Position numbers and translations under genes: made by a program
From: Psychrobacillus lasiicapitis
GTDB taxonomy: Bacteria; Bacillota; Bacilli; Bacillales_A; Planococcaceae
Length of the DNA: 64,000 nt
Direction of reading: 5' to 3'
Assembly (NCBI RefSeq): GCF_006861795.1
Contig: NZ_VDGH01000010.1
Coordinates: 63,982-127,981 of the forward strand
Notes under the pieces: model-generated
Database searches by the model: none
The model's input: the letters and a program-made list of their open reading frames with translations, nothing else
Told to the model about the DNA's origin: nothing
Part shown: positions 19,019 through 28,138 of the stretch, piece after piece
Numbering within the stretch: the stretch's first letter is position 1
Layout of the letters: every line of letters begins with the position of its first letter

Positions 19019-20384
19019 ATGAATAGAATTTCGACAAAGTTAACAGCCTACTTTTTCATTGCTGTACTGATTATGGAGACATTTCTTATTTTTTATCTTC
19101 ACCAAAATATTATTCACACAAGAATTGAGGATGAATTCTCCTTATTGTTGAAAAATGGATCAAATCACAGGGAAGTACTTGTAGAATACTATTCTGACAC
19201 AACGATGAAACATATCGTATTGATGGAAAAAGGGGGAGATAGAGAAGTAGTTATTACGGATAAAAAAAGGTGAAATCATAAGTAGCTCGTTTGAAAATAC
19301 TAAGTATTTAGATGAATTTCTTCCACTTATAAAAAAATTGGATTCGAGGATAGATAAGGTACTAATTTCAGATTGGAGAGAGTCACCTTATATTATTAGT
19401 GCACATCCTTACAAAGTGAGTAATGATCAATCTGGTTATGTTGTCATGTTTGAAAGTACGAGTTCTATTAAACAATTGGTGGATAATCTAAACATGCATT
19501 TCGGGATAGCTGGTGGGACAAGTGTTATCCTCTTATTTATCGTTTATACTGCCCTTTCTAGACTTCTCACGAGACCTTTAATCCGTATGAAAGAAGCTAC
19601 AGAAAACTTAAGCAAAGGGGATTTCGCCGTGAGTCTTCCGTACATCGGTAAAGATGAGCTTGGGGATTTATCAGGTTCAATTCAGAAATTAGCCAATGAC
19701 TTAGAAAGGTTGAAGACGGAGCGCAATGAATTTCTAGCTTCAGTTGCCCATGAATTAAATACGCCTTTGACATACTTAATTGGATATTCAAATGTAGCCA
19801 TGAGAAAAGAAATTAGTGGAGAAGAACGAGAACAGTATCTTGCAATAATTGTAGAAGAGTCAGAAAGAATGAAAGAACTGGTTAAAAATTTATTAGACTT
19901 AGCAAAAATGGATGAGAATACTTTCACTGTGTCCAAGGAAAATTTTGGGGCACAAACGTTTTTTGAAAACATCATCAAATTAGTTGGACCTTCTTTTGAA
20001 ATGAAGAATATTAAGCTTAGTTTTGTGTGTGAAGACAATTTTCAAATCCATGCGGATTCCTTACGATTAGAGCAAATTGTATTGAACTTACTAGATAATG
20101 CATGGAAGAAGTATTCTAAAGAAAATACAGAAGTTACACTGGTAGTTCATAAAAAAGAGACGAAAACAATCATCTCTGTAATTGATTTTGGAATAGGGAT
20201 TCCCACCGATGAAATTGAGTTCATATTTGAGAAGCTTTATCGTGTTGAAAAGTCACGTTCTCGTTCATTAGGTGGATCGGGAATTGGACTTGCTGTTGTG
20301 AAAGAGTTAGTGGAAGCGCATGGGGGTAGCATTGAAGTAAAAAGTACTTTTGGAAAAGGAAGTACATTTACCATAATAATTTAG
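19019..20384 (+). pseudogene. Sensor histidine kinase, one frameshift
   Basis: A membrane kinase of about 450 residues is split by a frameshift in a run of seven A residues at 19262-19268; six A would keep the frame (ITDKKGEIISSSFENTK). Joined, it has an N-terminal helix, an extracellular sensor part, a second helix (GIAGGTSVILLFIVYTAL), HAMP, the H-box FLASVAHELNTPLTYLIGYS, an N-box (LLDNAWKKYS, with an odd extra residue), G1 DFGIGIP and G2 GGSGIGLAVV. Kinase and regulator probably formed one operon. A homopolymer frameshift could also be a sequencing error or phase switch. Confidence 0.82.
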
Positions 20385-20437
20385 TATTACTAGGAAGTTA
20401 CTCAAGGCGTAATTGAATAGGAGGTTCCTGAGCATAG

Positions 20438-21179
20438 ATGCGGACGATTTTATTAGTTGATGATGAGCAAAGAATGTTAAATCTAATTGAATTATTTCTC
20501 CAACCGCTTGGATTCAAATGTATGAAAGAAACAAGTGGCGAGAAAGCGATAGAGAAACTGAAAAATGAAAAAATTAATCTTGTCCTATTAGATGTCATGA
20601 TGCCGGAGACGAATGGATGGGAAGTATGTGAAAAGATACGTGAGTTTTCTAATGTACCTATTATTATGCTTACGGCAAGATCAGATAAGTTAGATTTAGT
20701 AAAAGGATTAAACACTGGAGCCGATGATTATATAACAAAACCTTTTGACGAAAATGAATTGGTCGCAAGAGTTAATGCGATTTTACGTCGTTTAGATGAA
20801 GATAAATCAGAGGAAGAAACTTATTTACGAGGGTTTGAAGTTAGAAAAAGAAACGTTTTCATTGCAATACGAGGATTCGATCGTACAACTCACCTTAAAA
20901 GAGTTTTATATTATCGAAGCATTAATTTCTCGCCCTAAAAAGACGTATACACGCGAAGAGTTATTGGATGCTGCATGGGAATTTGACACATATACAGATA
21001 CAAGAACAGTGGATTCACATATTCGAAATTTAAGAGAAAAGTTAAAAACGAATGGTTTTCCTACTAATGAGTTTCTTAAGACAGTATGGGGAAATAAAAA
21101 GGACTGCAAAAATGCAATCCTTTTTATTTTTAACGCATTAATCAACAATAGTTTATATAACAAGCTGAATAATATTTAA
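20438..21179 (+). pseudogene. OmpR-family response regulator, frameshifted and 3'-truncated
   Basis: The receiver domain is intact (MRTILLVDDEQRML, phospho-acceptor Asp52 in LVLLDVMMP, TKPFDENEL). The winged-helix DNA-binding domain continues in another frame (IYEGLKLEKETFSLQYED, then REELLDAAWEFDTYTDTRTVDSHIRNLREKL), with the switch near 20800-20825. The expected C-terminal end after FLKTVWG is replaced by sequence that runs into a hairpin, as if DNA was inserted or lost at about 21090. That is next to the integrase, so the 3' end may be an integration or deletion junction. Confidence 0.8.
21097..21130. terminator. Bidirectional terminator
   Basis: The stem AAAGGACTGCA / TGCAATCCTTT (one mismatch) has an AAAA loop and is followed by TTTTTATTTTT. 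It also has an A run before it, so it can serve the integrase gene on the minus strand. Confidence 0.65.
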
Positions 21180-21196
21180 CAGGGCCAATAACTTAT

Positions 21197-22360
21197 TTAG
21201 ATAGCCATAAACGTTTCTAATCTATTAACCACACTCTCATTTGTTTGTTGGGACACGTGAGTATATATGTTCATCGTTGTCCTTAAATCAGAATGGCCGA
21301 GACGATCTTGAACTTCTTTCATGTCACAGCCTGCCTCATAGAGAAGTGAGCTGTGTGTGTGTCTAAACCCATGTGTTGTGATATGAGGAAGTTTATATTT
21401 TGTTAAAATGTTTTCGAGCCATTTACGGGTAATAGTAGGTTGTAAAAATTCATTGTAACGATTATTGAAAACAAGTTGGTTTTGTTGCAATGTATCGTAC
21501 CCTAAGACGAGATAATTTTGACTTTGTTGCCTTTTCCATTCATTCAAAATCCCCATAGTGGTTGAATCCATTTTTAAATTTAGTTTAACTCCTGTCTTTG
21601 TAGATTTAATACACAGTTTATTTTCTTTACCTTTGGAAAGAGCCTTATTAATATGAATTTCATTTTTACTGAAATTTATATCATTCCAATTAAGGGCAAG
21701 TGCTTCCCCTTTACGGATACCACTGTATGCGAGCAAACGAAAAAGAGCGTAGGCTTTAAAGTTAGATTCTTGTTCCATGCACTGTAAAAATTTATTTAAC
21801 TGTTCTTTAGTGTAAAAATTTTCAACTTTATCTTCATCATATTGAAATTTTTTTGTACGATTCGATATCTCTACTAATGCAAATGGATTTGTTTGAATAT
21901 AGCCACATTTAATAGCAAAATCAAGAACTTTTGAAGCGTAAGATTTCACAATTCGAAACTTTTTTAACTTATCTGCCCATTCGTTCATATGTCTTTGACA
22001 TATTAAATGATTCATCATATTAATTTTATAATCACCCATTGCAGGTAATATATGATTACGGAAAAGACCAGTTGTTTTAACAAATGTACTTTCTTCTACT
22101 GTTTTTTCGTATTGTGCGATCCATAAATCATATACTTCTTGGTATGTTTCAGCATGTTGCTTACGATATGTTCCATTATAAACTTCAAGTTTTATTCGAG
22201 CTAACATTAATTCTGCTTCTTTTTTTGATTTGAAGTCACGACGAGTTGTTGATTTTGGTTTTCCAGTTAAAGGATCAACTCCGAGGTAGACTTTAAACAT
22301 ATAATACTTTCTATTTTTTTTTATATAAGCTTTAATTGAAGTTGTTTTAGCTTTATTCAT
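21197..22360 (-). CDS. int: Tyrosine site-specific integrase (ICE/phage type)
   Basis: This 387-residue integrase inserts and excises a mobile element. It has an N-terminal arm-binding AP2-like domain (YYMFKVYLGVDPLTGKPKSTT), a SAM-like core-binding domain, and a catalytic domain. The visible catalytic residues are the Arg in LLAYSGIRKGEALAL, HGFRHTHSSLLYEAG, the LGHSD His and the tyrosine in MNIYTHVS. It looks intact. It lies at the left edge of integrative-element cargo, followed (upstream in transcription) by an excisionase-like gene. Its own attachment site should be within about 100 bases of 21197, but no tRNA or ssrA sequence is there. Confidence 0.95.
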   Translation of the reverse strand: MNKAKTTSIKAYIKKNRKYYMFKVYLGVDPLTGKPKSTTRRDFKSKKEAELMLARIKLEVYNGTYRKQHAETYQEVYDLWIAQYEKTVEESTFVKTTGLFRNHILPAMGDYKINMMNHLICQRHMNEWADKLKKFRIVKSYASKVLDFAIKCGYIQTNPFALVEISNRTKKFQYDEDKVENFYTKEQLNKFLQCMEQESNFKAYALFRLLAYSGIRKGEALALNWNDINFSKNEIHINKALSKGKENKLCIKSTKTGVKLNLKMDSTTMGILNEWKRQQSQNYLVLGYDTLQQNQLVFNNRYNEFLQPTITRKWLENILTKYKLPHITTHGFRHTHSSLLYEAGCDMKEVQDRLGHSDLRTTMNIYTHVSQQTNESVVNRLETFMAI

Positions 22361-22417
22361 AATGTTCTCCTTATGTTTTCAGTCTTCAACCACTAACTTT
22401 CTTCGAATGTTGTTCTC

Positions 22418-22687
22418 TTAACAGCTATGTTCGTTTAAAAAATTATCAATCACTTTTTTTGATACACGTTTTATACCGTCGATTTCACTGACCTTTAATC
22501 CCATTACCCGAAATTTAATGAAGCTATTGTAAGAAACGCCAGCGTACTTTGCTCCTTCTTTTAAACTCATCCATTCAGATGTTTTGGGTTGATATTCTTT
22601 TATAACTTGATCCAGTGTTGTAATAATTAAATTTTTCAACTCTACTTCAAGAGTGGTAGAGTTGAAATTGTTTAGGGGTTGTTCCAA
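22418..22687 (-). CDS. xis: Excisionase-like helix-turn-helix protein
   Basis: This small protein of 89 residues has an acidic N-terminal helix and a C-terminal winged-helix of the excisionase/MerR type: EWMSLKEGAKYAGVSYNSFIKF, then GIKRVSKKVIDNFLNEHSC. Proteins of this kind bend DNA and steer integrase toward excision. The gene ends 58 bases before the integrase start, on the same strand, as usual in ICEs and phages. The start is supported by AGGAGA before the ATG at 22687. Confidence 0.8.
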   Translation of the reverse strand: MEQPLNNFNSTTLEVELKNLIITTLDQVIKEYQPKTSEWMSLKEGAKYAGVSYNSFIKFRVMGLKVSEIDGIKRVSKKVIDNFLNEHSC

Positions 22688-23599
22688 ATATATCTCTCCT
22701 TTAAATGAATTGTTTGTTATTTTGAAGTTTGTTTGGACGTAAGATAAGTGAAAATGTCGTACTTATACAGACACTTTCATGAAGTATAAATAAGAGGTTT
22801 TAGAAGATAGGGTAATGTTGAATTGAATGGCAGGGGTTGTTATTGAATGAGAATGATTTTTTAGTTTTTACAGCTAATACTTTTCGAAGATTAATTCTTA
22901 CATTGCAACTCTAATACCTATTTGAGTGTGATCAATTTATTCTTCAGGATAAATCAAATAAAGAAATATAAATTGGAATGGAATTAACTGGTTCGATTTA
23001 GGAAGGATAGTTTAATTGTTTAGTGGATTTTTTGAGGAATGAAATTTTTGAAACCTTCAACACTTTTAATATATTAGAAACGAGAAATTATTTCAATAGA
23101 TTATCGGTTCAACCTTTTATATAACATTATTTAAAGATGTTTGATTGTTGTATAACAAATGTGTTCGAATAGTGCCATCTTTACGTATACTACGAACTTT
23201 ATTATTATGTCGAATTCAGTGAAAAGATTCATTACACAAAAGAATAAAAAGCGGGTAAATAATTTTATTTAGTAGCATATGGGAATAAGGAAGAAGAGGG
23301 CGTGTGAGGAGAGTTGGTGAAGCAGGGAACGGTATTTTTTATGGTGACATAGAAGAAGACAAGGTACAAGGTAAAGGCCGAAATGAAAAGACTGGTTAAA
23401 GTCTTATTAACTTAACTCTTGATCCATTGGATAAAGTCAGAGTAAGTACTAATGGAATGGGGAATAAGAATGAACTACTTTTGATCTCAAGCATGGAATA
23501 ACAAGCTTTAAAGAGAGCTTCGACAGGCAAAGACATCTAAGCCATTGTCTCTCTTAGCTTTCGTTTCAAGAAGGTAAGAGAACGGATAATCATAATATA
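22688..23599. other. Long gene-free region
   Basis: More than 900 bases hold no intact gene. The left half is very AT-rich. In the right half (about 23290-23500) broken reading frames have protein-like composition (GIFYGDIEEDKVQGKGRN, then SLINLTLDPLDKVRVSTNG) but I cannot assign them. They may belong to the same decayed gene as the type III restriction fragment that follows. Confidence 0.4.
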
Positions 23600-23785
23600 A
23601 ACGTTTTAACAGTTGTGGCGAATGAAAAGTACGAATCTTTTGTGTCCCGTTTACAGCAAGAATATATAGAAGATGGGGTGGATGCTCCACCATCTCCTAA
23701 AATACCAGAATCAAGTAAGGTAAAACGTAAAGACGCTATCTATAAATCAGAGGAGTTTGCTGAATTCTGGAGGAAAATTTTTTAG
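23590..23785 (+). pseudogene. Remnant of a type III restriction (Res) subunit
   Basis: A reading frame of about 60 codons, ending at a TAG at 23783, reads TDNHNINVLTVVANEKYESF, then VSRLQQEYIEDGVDAPPSP and KRKDAIYKSEEFAEFWRKIF. From memory, this order (a VANExYExFV strand, an EYxEDG motif, an acidic helix ending EFWxK) is found in the C-terminal part of type III restriction helicase-nuclease subunits. No helicase motifs survive upstream and no mod gene is present. The next frame (23788-23950, PNIEYDWISDTYCYVVKFKA) may be more of the same or another gene. Confidence 0.5.
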
Positions 23786-23955
23786 GATTGCCAAACATTG
23801 AATATGACTGGATTAGCGATACATATTGTTATGTCGTGAAATTTAAAGCGTCACTCTCGAACTTTGCTGATTGGACATTTGATATAGATAACAATGAATT
23901 AAATTTCTTGGATGCTACTGAAATAAATATAAGGAAAATAAAATGGCTATTGATA

Positions 23956-23988
23956 GACACTTTGCCCAGCAGTGGTAAGGTGTCTTTT
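23956..23988 (+). terminator. Rho-independent terminator
   Basis: The stem GACACTTT / AAGGTGTC (one G-U pair) with a 13-nt loop is followed by TTTTT. It lies inside an apparent 89-codon ORF (23788-24057), which argues that the ORF's 3' half is not coding. Confidence 0.7.
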
Positions 23989-24111
23989 TGTGTCAACATG
24001 CCGAACCATGCACTACTCCTGTTCTATCAGTTATATTTCAATCTACAAAATCTATAATAAAAGGTTAATACAAGTAAGGATTCTATTAAGAAACCTATTA
24101 AAATAGGATGG

Positions 24112-24131
24112 GTCTAATCAATTGATTAGAC
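24112..24131. promoter_or_regulatory. Perfect 20-bp palindrome, likely operator
   Basis: GTCTAATCAATTGATTAGAC is a perfect palindrome ending 25 bases before the start of the XRE-type regulator gene. A second short inverted repeat, CCTATT-AA-AATAGG, lies at 24094-24107. A dimeric HTH repressor acting on its own promoter is the natural reading. Confidence 0.65.
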
Positions 24132-24156
24132 AGATTGAACAGGAGGAAAAATAAAT

Positions 24157-24609
24157 ATGAAAAAGAATGAAAATGATAGAGCGGTGAGTAATAATTTTGG
24201 GTCTACTCTTCGGTACTATCGTGAGAAAAAAGGCATGAGCCTACAAGAGCTTTTTGAGCGTACCGGAGTATCGAATAGTTACATCTCACGACTTGAGCGT
24301 GGAGATAGAAAAGCACCATCCATTCCAATCTCCTCTAAAATCGCAGATGCACTCGGAATTCCACTTTCACTGTTATTAGACATTTCAATTTCTGAAACTA
24401 AGACCAATGAAGCTCCATTAGTAGCAGAGCTAATTTTGTATAACGATTGCAAAATAGACTCAGAGCACCTAATGAGTAAAGACGAGAAGGAATCCTTTAT
24501 TCAAATCATTGAATTTGTTCTTGAAATGAGACGGGATCAAGATGATAAAATTAAGCAGTTATTTGACCTGTCGGAGCTGATTGATGATTTTAAAGAGGTA
24601 AGTAAATAG
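24157..24609 (+). CDS. XRE-family helix-turn-helix regulator
   Basis: This 150-residue regulator has an N-terminal HTH_XRE domain (FGSTLRYYREKKGMSLQELF, then GVSNSYISRLERGDR, residues about 12-75) and an acidic helical C-terminal part. It resembles SinR/ImmR-like repressors of mobile elements. The ribosome site GGAGGAAAA precedes the ATG. It probably represses itself through the palindrome at 24112-24131. It may also control the next gene, which begins 64 bases downstream on the same strand and likely shares its transcript. Confidence 0.9.
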   Translation: MKKNENDRAVSNNFGSTLRYYREKKGMSLQELFERTGVSNSYISRLERGDRKAPSIPISSKIADALGIPLSLLLDISISETKTNEAPLVAELILYNDCKIDSEHLMSKDEKESFIQIIEFVLEMRRDQDDKIKQLFDLSELIDDFKEVSK

Positions 24610-24673
24610 ACTTGGGAATTTGGGGGACTTGTTTCGAGTTCTCCTATTTTTAACAGGAAGGAATTGAGAAGAA

Positions 24674-25654
24674 ATGAGTTTTAAAGGGAGCGAAAAAGAA
24701 TATTTACTGAGTTTGTTTTTATCTAAAAACAAGGAAATTCTTGAGAAAGAGCTTAACCTTACTTTAGAAAATATTCAGTTAGAAAAACATTATCCAGGCA
24801 TGAAAATTGATATGTACGCATGTGATTATAATTTAGGCACAGAGGTATTTGTTGAAAGTTTATTGCTTAAGAGTAATAAGGCACATCAAAACAAGGTCTT
24901 AAAACTGATTAATATGATGGATAAAGGTATTATTGTCTATTTAGCACTTGATTTTCAACCAAAACACTTAGAGGAACTGAATCAGGTTAGACAATCGTCT
25001 GGTAAAGCAATAAGTATTTACTTTTTAAAATTGAATTCAAATATTCTTGATAATCTTCAAAAGCTAAACCAAATGCACAAGCTGAAGATCTATGAGAATC
25101 TAAACTTGTTAAATACATTGAATCCTATTCAATACTTAGTAAAGGAGAGTATTGTTGAGCCGATTGTGGCTAAAAGGTTGGTAAGAGAAAATAAAAGTTA
25201 TGATTTAAATTCAAGAAAAGGAGCTAACGAATATCTTTTAGATGCTCTAAGAAATCGTATTTCATACTTTCTCCCTCTCCATCGTGAAAAGGCTAATTTA
25301 GGAAACATTCGTATTATCAGTTTTGGAGCAGGTCGCAGTGATTGTAATTATTTCATCTCTTTGTGTGACAGAAGAAATTTGGCTTTTGTAGAATTGAGGT
25401 TTAGCGATAATAATAGCAAAATATACAATTCCATTAAAGAAAAAGAAATAAATGTCCAAGAGAGATTTGATGGAGCAGTTAATTTTAAGGATAATTGTAT
25501 CTCAGTAAAGTTTAAGACCTTAAAAAATGTTGAGGACACAGTTGTTAAATTGGTAGATATATTCGAGAAAATGATTGTTGCTTTCTCAAATTACACTTAT
25601 TATTTCTATGAGGATAATAAACAGATGTGGCATTACCATGCACAAGGGATATGA
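24674..25654 (+). CDS. Unknown protein, possible nuclease-like fold
   Basis: This 326-residue soluble protein has no family I can name. The N-terminal part (KHYPGMKIDMYACDYNLGTE, then VFVESLLLKSNKAHQNKVLK) has the spacing of a restriction-endonuclease-like fold: Asp, a beta strand ending Glu, then a helix. The expected ExK lysine is not clear, so a catalytic role is uncertain. The C-terminal half, with LLDALRNRISYFLPLHRE, resembles DUF4268-type regions seen in nuclease-like proteins. The gene follows the XRE regulator in what looks like a two-gene unit and ends in a strong terminator. Regulator plus nuclease-like effector on a mobile element would fit a defence role, but this is inference. 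Confidence 0.7.
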   Translation: MSFKGSEKEYLLSLFLSKNKEILEKELNLTLENIQLEKHYPGMKIDMYACDYNLGTEVFVESLLLKSNKAHQNKVLKLINMMDKGIIVYLALDFQPKHLEELNQVRQSSGKAISIYFLKLNSNILDNLQKLNQMHKLKIYENLNLLNTLNPIQYLVKESIVEPIVAKRLVRENKSYDLNSRKGANEYLLDALRNRISYFLPLHREKANLGNIRIISFGAGRSDCNYFISLCDRRNLAFVELRFSDNNSKIYNSIKEKEINVQERFDGAVNFKDNCISVKFKTLKNVEDTVVKLVDIFEKMIVAFSNYTYYFYEDNKQMWHYHAQGI

Positions 25655-25670
25655 AAAAAATAAATTATAA

Positions 25671-25697
25671 GGCATTGGGAAATCCAATGCCTTTTTA
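25671..25697 (+). terminator. Rho-independent terminator
   Basis: A perfect stem GGCATTGG / CCAATGCC with a 5-nt loop is followed by TTTTTAG. It ends the XRE regulator/unknown protein unit. Confidence 0.85.
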
Positions 25698-25868
25698 GTT
25701 GTCCTTATACGTTTAATGAATTCTTTGCCAAATTCTCTGTTCTTAAATTTTGTTCGGTCTTTTGGTTCATACTCAATCTTGAATAAGAACTTGTCATTCT
25801 AAACATTCCATTCTTTGAACGATTGCAAGTTCTTGTGCAATTTTTAGCTTGTGATTTTGACATCTTGT

Positions 25869-26725
25869 TTATATTTTTTGATGCTCATAACAAAAAATTT
25901 CACCTTGGAATTTTTTGTTGGATAAACAATATGAGATCACTTTTTCGGAAACAGTTTTTTGAGATACTACGCACTTATTCTCGCTACTTGTTTTATCATT
26001 GTTGTTCTTTTTTGTTTGGATGCTATAAATGTGTTGTTTTCTAATTGATTCGTCTATAATATTGAACATAGAGAGAGAATTGAATATTGATTCAATATCA
26101 TCTTTCCTTAAAAAGGGCTTTTTGGACTGTAATTTAAGTACAGCAACCTTTCTATTAATGAACTCAGTCAATTCCACATCATAAATGACTAATTGATTAG
26201 TATGTATCTTCCTCAATTCTTCTTCAATTTTAAAAGTACATCTCTTTGTAAAGGAAACCATTGAGATAAAGTATGGGTGATATTTCACGTCAATATGATT
26301 TTTAAGTGCTTGAATATGACCGTAATTCTGCATTAATGGTTCATCATTTTAAACTTACCATTAATCGACCAAGTTTTTCTATCTTTGCCTCCATAAATAG
26401 TTCCCTGATAATTCTTTGTCTCGATTACAAATAATCCATAAGGAGTAATAATAACATGGTCAATTTGGGAGTATCCCGTTGATGACTTTGGATTTCTAAT
26501 TAGTAAATCACTTAGATACTTATTATACTCTATAGGCATTTGGGATAGTTGAATGTCGATTTTATACTCTCCGAGCTCGCCTTTTCTGACTGCAATCCGT
26601 TCATTTATTATCTTTGTTTTATCGATGTCTGTCTTTTTTACAATGCCTGGAGTTTGTTTCATATCATTATTAGAGTTGTTGTTCTTTTTCTTGAATAAAA
26701 AATTTAGAAACATAATTTGCCTCAT
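25869..26725 (-). pseudogene. NERD-domain protein, single-base frameshift
   Basis: Two adjoining minus-strand frames form one NERD (nuclease-related) protein of about 285 residues. The N-terminal piece holds the NERD core: KGELGEYKIDIQLSQMPIEY, SQIDHVIITPYGLFVIETKN and GGKDRKTWSINGKF. It ends MMNH-stop. The next frame starts at once with MQNYGHIQALKNHI, which normally follows an NPL. Loss of one C in AACCCATTAATG would explain the break near 26340. NERD proteins are linked to DNA processing and occur on plasmids. With the lesion the protein is split in two. Confidence 0.8.
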
Positions 26726-27067
26726 TCCTACAGGAAATAAACTTTATATTTATATCGACATACATTGAGCCAACTTGAATGAGCTTATGAGAATACAATG
26801 TAAGTCAGATTAAGAATGAATTTGAGACAATATCACATTTAGTTGAAGATAGTGAGGATGTAGGGGATTCAGTGGTTGGACTTATAAGCTGGTTTGATTG
26901 TAGACCATTGAATAGTGTAGAAGAAAAAAATCTGGACATATGTGGTTGAGCTGTCTTTGAGTCTAGATTTTGTACTTATCTTACAATGAAGAAAATACAT
27001 CTAAAAAATTTTAACGAAGAACTACAAATTGCAAATGCAACGTATAATATAACTCGACAATTTATGA
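26726..27067. other. Gene-free stretch
   Basis: These 342 AT-rich bases have no ORF of quality. They lie between the NERD pseudogene (minus) and a small plus-strand gene and must hold their divergent promoters. I see no repeats or structured elements worth naming. Confidence 0.4.
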
Positions 27068-27346
27068 TTGGAAATAGAAATTAATATAATGGAATTTCGA
27101 AAAGATGTCACGTTTAAAAGAGGTGAAACGAATATTATGGAAACTCCAAGAAGAAAAAGAAGAATCAAGTTAGCTACTGTTGAAATAAGTCCACAAAGTG
27201 AAGAAGCAAACAGAGCGTTAAAAGAAGCGCTTGAACAAGTTGTTGAGTATACTTCAAGAAAACGATGGTTTATATCTCAATATAAAATGGAACAATTAAA
27301 CGCACTTGAAAAGGTAGCATTAAAATCCATCTCACGACTAAAATAG
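27068..27346 (+). CDS. Small basic protein of unknown function
   Basis: This hypothetical protein has up to 92 residues. The core (PRRKRRIKLATVEISPQSEE, then ANRALKEALEQVVEYTSRKR) is basic then helical. The start is unclear: TTG at 27068, ATG at 27089, or ATG at 27137. The last has the best ribosome site (AAAAGAGGTG) and would give 69 residues. No family is recognised. Its place in the cargo near partition genes suggests a plasmid- or ICE-type accessory protein. Confidence 0.5.
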   Translation: MEIEINIMEFRKDVTFKRGETNIMETPRRKRRIKLATVEISPQSEEANRALKEALEQVVEYTSRKRWFISQYKMEQLNALEKVALKSISRLK

Positions 27347-27633
27347 GATACAATATATGAAATTTGGAGGATTTATTAAATTCTCTTGCTTCTTTGTTTT
27401 AATGTCCTTGTATTAAATTTTTGTTGCTTGTTTTAATTCAACTTGTCTTTAAAAGTGGAATAAATTGTATTGAAAGGATATAATAATAAAGAGTAATATC
27501 CTATAAAGCACCTTTTCTACACAAGTACTTTGTAAACACATCTTGATTTGGTCGTTGAGGTGTTAATACATTTAATCAATTTGATTACATTTTTTACGAG
27601 AGCCATCCTCTTACTTCGACGTGGAGAGGAGCC

Positions 27634-27668
27634 CATCTTACTTATTAGTAGGGTGGGTTATTTTTTGT
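27634..27668 (+). terminator. Hairpin terminator in a gene-free region
   Basis: A 10-bp stem CCCATCTTAC / GTAGGGTGGG (two G-U pairs) with a 6-nt loop is followed by TTATTTTTTG. No gene precedes it within 280 bases on the plus strand, so it may end a small untranslated RNA. Confidence 0.55.
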
Positions 27669-27816
27669 TTAATTTTACTTCAAAAATGGTGTTAGTAGTT
27701 AACCAAAACTACCGGTAAATCAGTGTTTTTATTATTGGTGTTTCCGATGCTGTTATGAGTTTAAATTAATCGTTCTATAATATGATTAAAGTAAACTCAA
27801 AACGAAGACTTATGTA

Positions 27817-27845
27817 AAATGCTGATAAACATCAGCATTTTTTTC
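27817..27845. terminator. Terminator of the parMR operon
   Basis: A perfect 10-bp stem AAATGCTGAT / ATCAGCATTT with an AAAC loop lies directly past the parR stop on the minus strand. T runs occur on both sides, so it may work in both directions. Confidence 0.75.
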
Positions 27846-27847
27846 TT

Positions 27848-28138
27848 TTAAAACAAGTTATTTATGGTGTTTTTCATTTCTTCAATCGTCTGTACCTGGT
27901 GATTGACTGTGTCAGAATCTTTATTATTAATGATAGATCCATTCTGTTGTAACAATTGTAGAATCTTTTCTACAATTGTTTCTTCAGCGATGAAAGAAGT
28001 ATCGTGATTCACATCTTCCCGAATAAGGCTACGTATATATTCACTTAAATTACAAGTTTCTTTTTTGTTTTGAATAAATTCCCACAAGTCATTATCATGT
28101 GGAAGGAAGCTGATAGTGATTTTGTTACGTTCAATCAT
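27848..28138 (-). CDS. parR: ParR-like ribbon-helix-helix partition adaptor
   Basis: This 96-residue protein begins with a ribbon-helix-helix DNA-binding pattern (NKITISFLPHDNDLWEFIQN, then NLSEYIRSLIREDV) and has an acidic C-terminal tail. The gene overlaps the stop of the actin-like gene by 4 bases (ATGA) and is followed by a terminator. In type II partition systems the adaptor binds centromere repeats and joins them to the actin filament. The identity rests on gene order and fold pattern rather than strong sequence match. Confidence 0.75.
   Translation of the reverse strand: MIERNKITISFLPHDNDLWEFIQNKKETCNLSEYIRSLIREDVNHDTSFIAEETIVEKILQLLQQNGSIINNKDSDTVNHQVQTIEEMKNTINNLF

Noticed and set aside
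23788-24057. 89-codon ORF as an intact gene
   Set aside because: A convincing terminator hairpin lies inside its 3' third, and no ribosome site precedes it; counted as part of decayed sequence.
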